A stretch of DNA of 43,028 nucleotides from Mycolicibacterium canariasense (GTDB lineage: Bacteria; Actinomycetota; Actinomycetes; Mycobacteriales; Mycobacteriaceae). A program made the position numbers and the translations under genes. Position 1 is the first letter of the stretch; each line of letters opens with the position of its first letter. Below, in pieces: positions 23,698 to 31,250 of the stretch. A model generated the notes under the pieces. That model did no database searches. It was not told the DNA's origin and saw only the letters and a list, made by a program, of their open reading frames with translations. The stretch lies in assembly GCF_002101555.1 (NCBI RefSeq), contig NZ_LQOL01000009.1:1-43028 (forward strand), in the 5' to 3' direction.

Positions 23698-25710
23698 CTA
23701 CTCCGATCCAGTTGATCCACCGGCACGCGGTGATTCGCTTCCGCCACCTCCGGCCGGCGACCCGGCGGTGCCTTTCGCACCAGCAGAGTCACCGCGATGG
23801 CGCCCACCCGCAACTGCCGGTGAATCCGCAGCGGTCTTTCCGGACGCGTGCCGGCCCTGCGGTTTCGGCCGAGATTCGTCCTCGCCGGTATCGGTCGAGG
23901 ACGAGGTGGAATCAGTGACGTCGAGCCTCGTCCGGGTGTCGTTGCTGCGCGAAGATTCAGTGGCCGAGCGTTTGCGTCCGGGGACGGCGACGGTGGATTC
24001 GTCACCGGGATCGGCGGCTTCGTCGGTTGACTCAAGGCCGCCGGTCGAAGTCTCGGGATCTGCTGCGGTGCTGTTCGCGGATTCGGGCTCAGCTTTGGTC
24101 ACGTCGTCGCCGGTTTCATCATCTGTGACTGGCACGTCGTCTTCGTGGGGTTCCGCGACAACCGCGGTGTCCTCGACCGGATCGGCTTCGGTTACGTCGC
24201 CCGCGGATCCGACCACCGCCGGTGCGGAGACAGCGGACGCGGCTGAATTGCTGGCAGTGAGCGGTCCCGCATCGGCCACATCGACACCGTCCCGTGCCTG
24301 GTTAACAGACATGGGAGCTGACAGCTGAACGTCGGCGGTGACGAACGTGGACGCAGCTGCCTGGCGCAGCTGCGGTGCGGCAGCGGAGACGGCCGATCGG
24401 TGCGTCAACGAGCCCGGGTCCAGCACGGCGGCAACCGTATTGAAGCCGGCGGCAACGGCTGCGCCCACGGCGCGGACCGCCATATTGACTGCCCCGGCCA
24501 CCGTGTGCGGCAGGTTCGCCACCAGCGACGGCAACCCTGCGGCGCGCATCAGCCCAGAAGCCAACGTTGCCGCGCCACCGTTGAATTTCGCGACCATCTC
24601 CGCGGCGGTCACAGACAGGTCGGCACCAGCGGTGAACGGAACCGACAGGAGCCCGGTACCGATGTCGGTGATGGCCCCCACGGTGCGCACGCCGGCGGCC
24701 ACAACAGCTCCCAGTGCCTGGGTGTAGCTCGCAACGCTGAGCGGTTCGGAGCCGATGGCGCGAATGCTGCGCTGCAACGCGCCATCGCCGGTACCGTCTC
24801 CGAGCCACGCGTCTGCGATCTCACCCACACCATGGGTGATGTTGCCCAGCGTCCGCCCCGCGGCGTCGACCAGCGTTCCGGTCAACCCGTTGACGCCGGC
24901 GAGCGCAGCGCTGACCGGGGCCGTCACGATTCCCTGTATCGCTGTCAGGACACCATCAAGCAGCGCCACACCCGGCACGAGGCCCTTCGCGGCGCTGAGC
25001 GCCTCGTTGACGCCCCGCAGCAGGTTGTCGATCTGGGAGGTGACTCCCGTGGCGAGTGTCCCCACCGTGGAAAGTGCACCGCGGCCGACGCTGTTGACCA
25101 GACCCGCCCCATCGTGAAGGACCAGGCCGGCGACATCGAGCGGAACGTTGAGAAGACCTGTGTAGCTGGACAACGAGAGCGGGTTGTTGATGATGCTCGC
25201 GACGGCATGCAACGCCGTGCTCAAAGATCCTGTCAATGTCGATGCCAAGAGGGTGGTGACCTCACCGGTGGTGAGCACGATGGTGCCGCTGACATCAGCC
25301 ACCGTGTCCGATAGGCGCGTCAGGCCACCCGAGGAGGTCGCGCGCAGTGCGCGCAGAAGATCGACGAGCGCGCGGTTATCGGTGGACCTGATCATGTTGT
25401 TCCACAGGTCGTTGTTCACCGCCACGGCGGAGTCGAGCACGGAGCTGAGGCTGTTCCCCGGCATCGCGACAACGGAGGTGACCGTAGAGGACACGGACGC
25501 GAGTGCCGAATTCAACCGCTCGACAAGGTCATCAATGTCTCGGGGGCTGACCAGCGCCGCGAGCTGAATCCGTGGTGCCGACAACGACGGCAACGTCGGG
25601 GCGGCGGTCGAGTGCAGCACGGCTGGGCTGACCAACAGCGGAGCAGCGGTGATCGCGGCTGCCGTGAGTGCAGTCGCAGCGGGCAGGTACGAACCGATCG
25701 AACGTTGCAT
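23698..25710 (-). CDS. large exported surface-type protein with low-complexity C-terminus
   Basis: 670 aa; ATG at 25710 with AGGAAG upstream. The longer frame beyond it is not needed. The N-terminus has a signal-like run (SYLPAATALTAAAITAAPLL) followed by RIQLAALVSP, a start seen in mycobacterial PE/PPE-like surface proteins. Residues 60-450 are repetitive Leu/Val/Gly/Ala segments spaced like a helical or beta-helical secreted domain. The last 200 residues are Asp/Glu/Ser/Thr-rich and end in Gly/Pro/Ser. No enzyme motif. Likely cell-envelope or outer-membrane associated. It ends about 35 nt upstream of the initiator tRNA gene, oddly placed cargo for a tRNA array. Confidence 0.7.
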   Translation of the reverse strand: MQRSIGSYLPAATALTAAAITAAPLLVSPAVLHSTAAPTLPSLSAPRIQLAALVSPRDIDDLVERLNSALASVSSTVTSVVAMPGNSLSSVLDSAVAVNNDLWNNMIRSTDNRALVDLLRALRATSSGGLTRLSDTVADVSGTIVLTTGEVTTLLASTLTGSLSTALHAVASIINNPLSLSSYTGLLNVPLDVAGLVLHDGAGLVNSVGRGALSTVGTLATGVTSQIDNLLRGVNEALSAAKGLVPGVALLDGVLTAIQGIVTAPVSAALAGVNGLTGTLVDAAGRTLGNITHGVGEIADAWLGDGTGDGALQRSIRAIGSEPLSVASYTQALGAVVAAGVRTVGAITDIGTGLLSVPFTAGADLSVTAAEMVAKFNGGAATLASGLMRAAGLPSLVANLPHTVAGAVNMAVRAVGAAVAAGFNTVAAVLDPGSLTHRSAVSAAAPQLRQAAASTFVTADVQLSAPMSVNQARDGVDVADAGPLTASNSAASAVSAPAVVGSAGDVTEADPVEDTAVVAEPHEDDVPVTDDETGDDVTKAEPESANSTAADPETSTGGLESTDEAADPGDESTVAVPGRKRSATESSRSNDTRTRLDVTDSTSSSTDTGEDESRPKPQGRHASGKTAADSPAVAGGRHRGDSAGAKGTAGSPAGGGGSESPRAGGSTGSE

Positions 25711-26273
25711 GGGTGACTTCCTTGCCTGGGCGGGTGGGCAGTCTGTACCACGCAGTGAAAGAACATCGATGTGTGCGGCGCGACCTCCGTCACGCGCGGT
25801 CGCCAGTGCCAGTGGGCGATCTATTGAACGTGAGAACAGTTGTAGCGCTGCGAACGTCGCCGGTCGGGTGACGGGTGTGCACCGCATTTTCACGGCGGTT
25901 TGTCTACGCTTGCACGTCCCCCACCGGACGGTCGCTGCCCGCCATACCCGCACTTCGACAATCTGCGCGAGCAGAATATGGCGCTGCTGGAACCGCCGTA
26001 CATCGTGTGTGTCGGCACCGGCGGTGATCGGAGGAAGCGACGTACACGCGCCGGGGACCAGGCGCTCGACCTTATCCGCGGCTTTTCTACTCATCGATCC
26101 GCGTGGGGCAGTTACCGTCGCGATGCACGCATAGTTCGCCGAACACGTTGTGCAGGCGATTTGCTCATTCTGATCCCCGGCGGCTTACTGGCTCTTGACC
26201 GTGTCGGTGGCCCTGACGACTAGGGTGGTTTTCTTCTCCAAAACGCGACGCTGCGGGCGCCGAAGTGGGCGCG
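25711..26273. other. 563-nt intergenic region
   Basis: No gene with a ribosome-binding site or recognisable motif was found on either strand. It should contain the promoter of the surface protein gene, but I could not place -35/-10 boxes with confidence. Base composition stays GC-rich, and short frames here look like chance. Confidence 0.4.
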
Positions 26274-26774
26274 CTATGCCACCTTCATGTAGAACGGCAT
26301 CTCGATGACAGGCCACTGGTTGCGCCCGCAGGATCCGCTCGGTCCGATCGTCTTGTCGAACCCGGTGTACTCCCGGGCATCCGCGTCGTAGTGCCCGTTA
26401 GCGCCGACCGGGTAGATCATGTAGGTCTGCAGGCCCTCGACCGGGACGCCGTCGGCACAGTATCGCCAGTTGGGCACCTTGCGTTTGACGTACCAGAGAC
26501 CGTTGGTCGTGTAGATCGGCGCACTCCAGCCGGCGTCGCTGTTCACTGTGCCGGTGCAGTCTGACGGGGAGACGCATTGCGTTGAGATGGTCCAGGTGCT
26601 GCGGGTGGGTGGCTGATCCTCGTAGCGCTGGTTGATCTTGGCCCAGTCACCGTTTGACGATGTGAGGAACGTTCCGTTGATCCCCCACAGCTGTTCGGCG
26701 CGCGCGGGCGGGGCACCGCCGAGCACAACGAGCATCGCGGACGCGACCACCGCCAACACCCTACCGGATGACAT
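26274..26774 (-). CDS. exported hypothetical protein (signal peptide, two disulfides)
   Basis: 166 aa from ATG at 26774. The signal peptide MSSGRVLAVVASAMLVVLGG ends with PARA cleavage. The mature part starts EQLWGINGTFLTSSNGDWAK and contains WTISTQCVSPSDCTGTV, NWRYCADG and GSCGRNQWPVIEM, so four Cys for two disulfides. It belongs to a secreted mycobacterial type of unknown function with conserved Trp and Cys. The start is supported by the recurrent 18-bp promoter/operator motif 29 nt upstream (26804-26821). The remaining upstream frame is artefactual. Confidence 0.75.
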   Translation of the reverse strand: MSSGRVLAVVASAMLVVLGGAPPARAEQLWGINGTFLTSSNGDWAKINQRYEDQPPTRSTWTISTQCVSPSDCTGTVNSDAGWSAPIYTTNGLWYVKRKVPNWRYCADGVPVEGLQTYMIYPVGANGHYDADAREYTGFDKTIGPSGSCGRNQWPVIEMPFYMKVA

Positions 26775-26803
26775 TGCTCCGCTCCCATTACTGATAGTGG
26801 CAT

Positions 26804-26821
26804 TCTCGCTTTCGGAGAATA
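26804..26821 (-). promoter_or_regulatory. recurrent TATTCTC promoter/operator motif, copy 1
   Basis: Minus strand TATTCTCCGAAAGCGAGA, 29 nt before the ATG at 26774. TATTCT can serve as -10. ATTCTC and GAGAAT form a hyphenated palindrome. Three relatives lie at 31518, 33657 and 37856 with nearly the same distance to a start codon. Confidence 0.6.
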
Positions 26822-27171
26822 TCACTGGCGGGCGATCCGGCTGGGCGTTTCGGCCGAGTACCCACCATGCATGGAGTAGCCACCTCGCGGCTGACGCGTT
26901 GCTCGACACGGTTGGTGCGGTTGCCACTCGTTTCAGTTGGGGCCACACCCGCTGGCCCCGAACGGATCGCCCGGTGCTCTGATCCGCTGAGCTGCAGGGG
27001 CAGTAGCGAAACCCCGTGCAGGTCGCCTCTCGTCTGGGGCCAGCGTCATGGAGACGCCTTCACCGGTGAAGGTCATCGAAGCCGGTGTTGACACGAGGTC
27101 TCGCTGCGCACAGCTTCACCGATGGAACCGAAGATCCCGCCGACGGCGCGCGACACGCGGAGGATGCGCCG
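26822..27171. other. 350-nt region without a recognised gene
   Basis: I see no tRNA cloverleaf and no frame with both a ribosome-binding site and a convincing product. It probably contains upstream promoter DNA for the exported protein and spacer sequence. Confidence 0.4.
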
Positions 27172-27369
27172 CTATGGGGTGGCTTTCACGGCCTCGATCG
27201 CGGCTGCAGCGACCGGGTTGCTGGTCAGCAGAGACTGGCCGTGGCTGTTGAAAACCAGCCAGTCGTAGGTCGATTCGATCTTGCGGACATCGCGCACCGT
27301 GACGGCCACACTGTGCGAGGTGACCTCCCAGTGCGTCGGGTGAGTGGCAGTGACGACGGCGCTGGACAT
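27172..27369 (-). CDS. small hypothetical protein
   Basis: 65 aa, ATG at 27369. The sequence alternates strand-forming residues (SSAVVTATHPTHWEVTSHSV; VRDVRKIESTYDWLVFNSHG) with a C-terminal Ala-rich helix. It lies just downstream of tRNA-Glu(TTC). The family is unknown. Confidence 0.5.
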   Translation of the reverse strand: MSSAVVTATHPTHWEVTSHSVAVTVRDVRKIESTYDWLVFNSHGQSLLTSNPVAAAAIEAVKATP

Positions 27370-27430
27370 GTCGGTGACCGTAGGCCGGTGGTCGGCACCT
27401 CAGCCGTGCGCGGCGCGGTATCGAAATTTG

Positions 27431-27503
27431 TAGCGCCGACGGGAATCGAACCCGCGCCTCCCGAGGTGAAAACTCGGGTGCCTAGCCATCACAGCACGGC
27501 GCC
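27431..27503 (-). tRNA. tRNA-Glu(TTC)
   Basis: Acceptor GGCGCCG/CGGCGCT (a G1-U72 wobble, shared with the second Glu tRNA), anticodon arm CCGAG-TTTTCAC-CTCGG giving TTC, T-loop TTCGATT. No CCA. Confidence 0.94.
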
Positions 27504-27564
27504 ATGGACGAGACCACGACCGTCGCCGCGACCTCTGGAACCCCGCCAACCCAGCGAGGTGTTG

Positions 27565-27636
27565 CGCGCCCGGCAGGACTCGAACCTGCGCGTAACCGCT
27601 TTGGAGACGGTTGCTCTGCCGCTGAGCTACGGACGC
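27565..27636 (-). tRNA. tRNA-Trp(CCA)
   Basis: Acceptor GCGTCCG/CGGGCGC with discriminator G as expected for Trp, anticodon arm ACCGT-CTCCAAA-GCGGT giving CCA anticodon. No 3' CCA encoded. Confidence 0.94.
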
Positions 27637-27721
27637 TTGCCCCGCGAGCGGGGTGGGTGTCGGAAAGGTGAGGGACGACTGTGCGCCGGGGACCGTCGGT
27701 AGCCCGCTAACGTGGGGCCGC

Positions 27722-28315
27722 ATGGTCACTGTCGACGAGCTGTCTTGTGCCGCCATGGCAGCGCTGTACGCCCCACCGGAGGCCATCACAGAGGCGTCGC
27801 TGCTTTCGTGGCCGGCAAGTCCCGGTCTGTATGCGGTGTTCGGTGCGGATACCGTCTGGCACACGCTGGGACTCGGCGAAGCTCCAGACGCGCGTCCGCT
27901 CTACGCCGGGAAAGCCGAGCGATCGTTGTCCAGCCGAGATGTCGGCACCCACTTCGGTTTCGCCGGCGGGTCAACCAGCATCACCGGCAGCTCGACACTG
28001 CGCCGATCTTTGGCGGCACAACTGCGGTCGACGCTGGGTTTGCGAGGCCGCTACCGTAATCCGTCGATTCCGAAATATGCGTCGAATTACGGGTTATCCG
28101 CCGAGCACGACGAACTTCTCAGCACGTGGATGCGCGCCAACCTGCGCGCAACGTATTGGGTCCACCCCGCAACTGAGGTGCCGCTCGACGCGGTCGAAAC
28201 CGCGGTACTCACAGTGCTGAAGCCACCGCTGAATCTCGACAAAGTCACCCACCGCTGGGGAAAATCGATCCGGGCTGCCAGGGCGGTGATGGCGGCCGAC
28301 TGCCGACAGACCTGA
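27722..28315 (+). CDS. GIY-YIG-like nuclease-fold protein
   Basis: 197 aa, ATG at 27722, 8 nt after TAACGT, so nearly leaderless. PGLYAVFGADTVWHTLG then RPLYAGKAERSLSSRDVGTH follows the GIY...YIG...K...R spacing of the GIY-YIG fold (GLY replacing GIY and YAG replacing YIG). Downstream LRRSLAAQLRSTLGL and ETAVLTVLKPPLNLD (Glu and a P-x-N-x segment) match the catalytic Glu and Asn positions. It runs against the array. It could be a homing-type endonuclease cutting DNA around the tRNAs, or a restriction/repair enzyme. Confidence 0.65.
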   Translation: MVTVDELSCAAMAALYAPPEAITEASLLSWPASPGLYAVFGADTVWHTLGLGEAPDARPLYAGKAERSLSSRDVGTHFGFAGGSTSITGSSTLRRSLAAQLRSTLGLRGRYRNPSIPKYASNYGLSAEHDELLSTWMRANLRATYWVHPATEVPLDAVETAVLTVLKPPLNLDKVTHRWGKSIRAARAVMAADCRQT

Positions 28316-28331
28316 CTTCCTCCGCTGTGCG

Positions 28332-28404
28332 TGCCCCCAGCAGGGATCGAACCTGCGACATTCCGATTAAAAGTCGGAAGCTCTGCCAACTGAGCTATGG
28401 AGGC
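28332..28404 (-). tRNA. tRNA-Lys(TTT)
   Basis: Acceptor GCCTCCA/TGGGGGC, discriminator A, anticodon arm TCCGA-CTTTTAA-TCGGA giving TTT. Starts the dense run of tRNAs at 28.3-29.2 kb. No CCA. Confidence 0.95.
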
Positions 28405-28408
28405 CAAG

Positions 28409-28481
28409 AGCCCACGCCGAGAATCGAACTCGGGACAACCTGCGCCGGAGGCAGGTGCTCTATCCGCTGAGCTACGCGGGC
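28409..28481 (-). tRNA. tRNA-Arg(CCG)
   Basis: Acceptor GCCCGCG/CGTGGGC, anticodon arm CCTGC-CTCCGGC-GCAGG giving CCG; T-loop TTCGATT. Only 4 nt separate it from tRNA-Lys. Discriminator U is unusual for Arg. Confidence 0.94.
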
Positions 28482-28491
28482 ATGCGATCGG

Positions 28492-28567
28492 TCGGGGTGA
28501 CACGATTCGAACGTGCGACTTCCCGCTCCCAAAGCGGGTGCTCTAAACCAAGCTGAGCTACACCCCG
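28492..28567 (-). tRNA. tRNA-Pro(TGG)
   Basis: C1-G72 acceptor (CGGGGTG/CACCCCG) and discriminator A, as for bacterial Pro. Anticodon arm CCCGC-TTTGGGA-GCGGG gives TGG, which with modification can read all four CCN codons. Confidence 0.95.
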
Positions 28568-28598
28568 GTGTGCGCCGTTGAGGCCGGCGCGGTCCTGG

Positions 28599-28679
28599 TC
28601 GCGGTGGCCGGAATTGAACCGACACGTCCGAAGAGACGGCTTTACAGGCCGCTGAGCCCACCACCTGCTCAACACCGCG
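28599..28679 (-). tRNA. tRNA-Tyr(GTA)
   Basis: Acceptor CGCGGTG/CACCGCG, anticodon loop CTGTAAA giving GTA, long variable arm (CTCTTCGGACGTG) typical of bacterial Tyr. CCA encoded at 28596-28598. Confidence 0.93.
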
Positions 28680-28683
28680 CTTG

Positions 28684-28755
28684 TAGTCCCCGAGGGATTC
28701 GAACCCCCGACATCCGCGTTGTAGGCGCGGCGCTCTCCCGCTGAGCTAGAGGACC
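28684..28755 (-). tRNA. tRNA-Val(TAC)
   Basis: Acceptor GGTCCTC/GGGGACT with G1-U72 and one more wobble, discriminator A, anticodon arm CCGCG-CCTACAA-CGCGG giving TAC. Confidence 0.94.
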
Positions 28756-28814
28756 GTTGCCGCCGGACACCGCCGGCCCCCGTGCACAGGGAAAGCGGCG
28801 ATGCCAGCGAGTTG

Positions 28815-28888
28815 CGACCGTGACGGGACTTGAACCCGCGATCTCCGCCGTGACAGGGCGGCGAGGACTCCAGCTCCTCCACACAGCC
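28815..28888 (-). tRNA. tRNA-Asp(GTC)
   Basis: Acceptor GGCTGTG/CACGGTC, discriminator G as for Asp, anticodon arm CCGCC-CTGTCAC-GGCGG giving GTC. The D-arm GAGG-AGCTGGAGT-CCTC and several wobble pairs are unusual, but the fold is complete. Confidence 0.9.
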
Positions 28889-28892
28889 ATGA

Positions 28893-28990
28893 GGTGGTGT
28901 GCGCGGGACTCGAAACCCACACACGGCCCATGACGCGCCCGATTCGACACGCTGCGGACTCGAACCGCGTGCCCGCCTGGACACACCACC
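28893..28990 (-). ncRNA. tRNA-like element with two T-arm-like hairpins
   Basis: A 98-nt segment is closed by GGTGGTGTG pairing with CACACCACC (9 bp). Inside are two motifs resembling T-arms: GCGG-TTCGAGT-CCGC and GGG-TTTCGAGT-CCC (8-nt loop). If the first is an anticodon arm, it gives CGA (Ser) with a very long variable region, but no D-arm can be drawn. It lies 4 nt from tRNA-Ile. It is either a decayed tRNA-Ser, a fusion of two tRNA pieces, or a non-translational tRNA-like RNA. Base pairing was judged by eye. Confidence 0.4.
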
Positions 28991-28994
28991 GTTG

Positions 28995-29068
28995 TGGATC
29001 CCCCGGGAATCGAACCCGGCACCTCCGTCTTATCAGGACGGTGCTCTAACCAACTGAGCTAGGAATCC
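28995..29068 (-). tRNA. tRNA-Ile(GAT)
   Basis: Acceptor GGATTCC/GGGATCC, discriminator A, anticodon arm CCGTC-CTGATAA-GACGG giving GAT, standard D-arm TAGCTCAGTTGGTTAGAGC. Confidence 0.95.
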
Positions 29069-29100
29069 GCGCGCACCGCTGAGCGATTCGCGTGATGACG

Positions 29101-29173
29101 TACCGCGAGAGGGATTCGAACCCCCGACCCCCTGATCCGTAATCAGGCGCTCTCTCCACTGAGCTACCGCGGC
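29101..29173 (-). tRNA. tRNA-Arg(ACG)
   Basis: Acceptor GCCGCGG/TCGCGGT with two wobble ends, discriminator A, anticodon arm CCTGA-TTACGGA-TCAGG giving ACG, which after A34 deamination to inosine reads CGU/CGC/CGA. Confidence 0.95.
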
Positions 29174-29204
29174 GTGACGATCCCCGCAACGGGACCGACG
29201 CACT

Positions 29205-29417
29205 TCACGCAGACAACCCGGAACGGCGCAGGTCGGCTTCCAAGTTGGCCACGGCACGGTGATCGCGAGTAGTGGCCGGCGCGATCACGATGTTCTGCTG
29301 TTTGTCCGGCGGAACGAACCGCCAATGCCCGCCGCTGGTCTTACAGACGTCCCATTGTTGCTCCTCGGCTGTCGAGATCAGCGCCTTGAGCCGTTTCTTG
29401 TAGTCGGATCCGCTCAT
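29205..29417 (-). CDS. HicA-like mRNA interferase-type protein
   Basis: 70 aa, ATG at 29417. YKKRLKALISTAEEQQWDV then KTSGGHWRFVPPDKQQNIVI and a final ANLEADLRRSGL follow the dsRBD-like HicA layout with the catalytic-type His in GGHW(R). HicA toxins cleave mRNA and are normally followed by hicB. No HicB-like antitoxin is present; the downstream neighbour is a tRNA. It may be an orphan toxin, a toxin fold reused for RNA binding, or counteracted by an unrelated protein. Confidence 0.65.
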   Translation of the reverse strand: MSGSDYKKRLKALISTAEEQQWDVCKTSGGHWRFVPPDKQQNIVIAPATTRDHRAVANLEADLRRSGLSA

Positions 29418-29474
29418 AGCCGGCCACCCTGCGCGGGCAACGGTCCCCGGTCGGCACGCGGCGCGTACGGATAC

Positions 29475-30044
29475 TCAGTCCTCGGCGGGGCCGATGAACT
29501 TCACCTGCGCCCACCATCCGGACTCGCGCAGCCGCTCCTGCAGCTCCGCGGAGATCAGCTCCTGCAGGTCGTCGTGGCGTGACAGATGCAGCCGCACAAC
29601 ACCGTCCGGAGCACCGGATGCGACATCACACTGCACCCATGGCCCAGCTGAGCACCGGAACGACGACAGACTCAGCGCTGCATCAAGGAATTCCGCAGGA
29701 TCAGACCCACTGACAGTCGCGGTGTAGATGTCGCCGCCGCTGTCATCGCTCTCGGGCGGGTACCCGTTGCGGATGAGCAGCGGAATCCCGTGACGCATCG
29801 CGGCAATCGAGCGGTGCACTCCGTCTGCGACTCGCAGCCGTCGGCTCCACCAGCGATCGCGGCGGACGATGATCGGGCGCTCGAAGCCATCAACCAGCTC
29901 GGATGCCAGCTCGGCGATGCGGCGACGCTCATGCGGGTCCGCCAGCAGAATCGCCTCGGTGTCAGACCACCGTTCCTCGTGAGCAGGACGGACGTGGGCG
30001 CGGAACCACTCCGCATCAACCGCGCGGGTGCTGTGGCGCCGCAT
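29475..30044 (-). CDS. ParB-like domain protein
   Basis: 189 aa; ATG at 30044 directly after GGAGGTGAGGAGGTG, with GTG at 30047 as alternative. ELVDGFERPIIVRRDRWW and VADGVHRSIAAMRHGIPLL match the ParB/Srx fold core, where (V)ADGVHR corresponds to the (D)G-x-HR nucleotide-binding motif. The C-terminal half is an alpha/beta domain, VVRLHLSRHDDLQELISAEL, of unknown role. Stand-alone ParB-like proteins act as nucleases, CTPases or ATPases. It may be linked to the RNA-repair-like HAD genes upstream. Confidence 0.65.
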   Translation of the reverse strand: MRRHSTRAVDAEWFRAHVRPAHEERWSDTEAILLADPHERRRIAELASELVDGFERPIIVRRDRWWSRRLRVADGVHRSIAAMRHGIPLLIRNGYPPESDDSGGDIYTATVSGSDPAEFLDAALSLSSFRCSAGPWVQCDVASGAPDGVVRLHLSRHDDLQELISAELQERLRESGWWAQVKFIGPAED

Positions 30045-30067
30045 CACCTCCTCACCTCCCTGTTGTG

Positions 30068-30140
30068 TGGTCCCGGCCGGAATCGAACCGACTTCTCCTG
30101 GGCTTCAACCGGGCGCTTGAACCATGTCAGCTTCGGGACC
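30068..30140 (-). tRNA. tRNA-Phe(GAA)
   Basis: Acceptor GGTCCCG/CGGGACC, discriminator A, anticodon loop TTGAAGC giving GAA. The anticodon stem CCCGG/CCAGG has a C-A mismatch at the middle pair (29-41), and the D-arm AAGCTGACATGGTTCAAGC is irregular, hinting at relaxed selection. Confidence 0.9.
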
Positions 30141-30143
30141 ATC

Positions 30144-30632
30144 TCACACCCTTACACGCGGGTGCAGGCGCAGGTGAGCATCGACAGCGACCATCACCTC
30201 ACGGGTCACGCCGTGGCGCTCGTGCAGTTCCGGTACCAGTACCCGGCCGGACGTAACTGCTGGCAGGCACGCGTCATGCTCGCCGACCACATCGTCGAGT
30301 ACCACGGCACGTTTGATCCGAGGATGCGCCTGCAGGTAGCGCAGCGCGCCGCGCACTTTCAGGCTGTGCCCGAAGCTGACCCGGTTCTCGTCGTGGCGAA
30401 CCCATGGCAGCCCGTGCGGGAGGCCGAACCACTCGGCGTAGTCGTCGGCCTGGTCGTTCCAGGTGGTGTTCCACACCAGCGCGACGCCGCGATCATGCAG
30501 CGTGCACAGCCAGTCGACGACCTCGGTCACCGCGTGGATCGGATACCCGACTGTGCGGGTGCTCAGTGTCCAACCCGGTGCGGAGTCGGTGACATTCAGC
30601 GTGCCGTCGATGTCGAGAAACACGGCGTCCAT
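30144..30632 (-). CDS. HAD-superfamily phosphatase-like protein
   Basis: 162 aa. MDAVFLDIDGTLNVTDSAPG carries the HAD motif I DxDGT. Motif II is in ALVWNTTWND, and motif IV is RAVVLDDVVGEHDA with the acidic pair. Such small HAD domains without a cap occur in phage and bacterial RNA-repair proteins (polynucleotide 3'-phosphatase, 'Swiss Army Knife' HAD domains). It lies 4 nt upstream of tRNA-Phe and next to a second HAD gene. A tRNA end-repair function is an inference from context and fold. Confidence 0.65.
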   Translation of the reverse strand: MDAVFLDIDGTLNVTDSAPGWTLSTRTVGYPIHAVTEVVDWLCTLHDRGVALVWNTTWNDQADDYAEWFGLPHGLPWVRHDENRVSFGHSLKVRGALRYLQAHPRIKRAVVLDDVVGEHDACLPAVTSGRVLVPELHERHGVTREVMVAVDAHLRLHPRVRV

Positions 30633-30663
30633 GCCGTGGGACTGTAACTGGGTCGGATCGATG

Positions 30664-31239
30664 CTACGGATGTGGCGCGTACTGGGCGATCCATTCGCGG
30701 ATCACGCGCACATCGCGGGGAATCAGCCCCTGTGCCGGGTGCGGACGCACGAACGTAGTGGGCGCGGTACGCGACTTGCGCCAGCTCTCCGAGAGCATGT
30801 CGACTGACAGCGCGTCCTCGGTCCACAGAAGTGCTGCATCGCCGGGGACCGCCGCCTTGGCGACGGCAACCTTCCAGGGGCCCGATACCATCCGCTCACG
30901 CGCATCCAGCCCGTCTGCAGCATCGGCGGCGAGGACGTTCTCGTCGAACCACGGGATCTCCGGCAGCCCGTCCAGGATCGGCGGCAGCTGCCGGGTGTGT
31001 TCACGCCACGTCGATAACCACTGCACCGCCACACCGGCGTCGACAGCCGCGGCAACGGTCTCGACGACCGTCGCCGACCACAGCAGTGGGAGCTTCACCG
31101 GCTTGCCGTGACGGTCACGGTCCCCTTCGGGGTGGTCGATGGTCGCGGATCGCCAGTCCGGCCAGAAGCTTCGCCCGCCGCGCTTGGACAGCGCGTTGAT
31201 CACGCCGTCGAAGTCGAGCAACCACATCGGCGTTGTCAC
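30664..31239 (-). CDS. HAD-superfamily protein resembling RNA-repair HAD domains
   Basis: 191 aa. MTTPMWLLDFDGVINALSKR has motif I LDFDGVIN. VAVQWLSTWREHTRQL is motif II with the STW-x-x-x-A/T pattern common in HAD_SAK-type proteins. ALLWTEDALSVDM gives the motif IV acids. GLIPRDVRVIREWI closes the domain. This order and the W-rich motif II are typical of the HAD domain found in RNA-repair ('SAK') proteins. It forms a pair with the downstream HAD gene, although the two are diverged. Confidence 0.65.
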   Translation of the reverse strand: MTTPMWLLDFDGVINALSKRGGRSFWPDWRSATIDHPEGDRDRHGKPVKLPLLWSATVVETVAAAVDAGVAVQWLSTWREHTRQLPPILDGLPEIPWFDENVLAADAADGLDARERMVSGPWKVAVAKAAVPGDAALLWTEDALSVDMLSESWRKSRTAPTTFVRPHPAQGLIPRDVRVIREWIAQYAPHP

Positions 31240-31250
31240 GGTGTCAGCCC

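Noticed and set aside
23698..26094. 798-aa open frame
   Set aside because: The upstream 128 codons lack a ribosome-binding site; the start at 25710 has AGGAAG and begins a signal peptide.
27085..27702. 205-aa plus-strand frame
   Set aside because: It runs through tRNA-Glu and tRNA-Trp on the opposite strand and has no motif. Many similar frames over tRNAs (for instance 23389-24328, 28472-29022, 32383-33221, 33780-34178) were dropped for the same reason.
28893..28990. Selenocysteine tRNA (selC)
   Set aside because: The long acceptor helix suggested it, but no TCA anticodon in a 7-nt loop with U33 can be formed.
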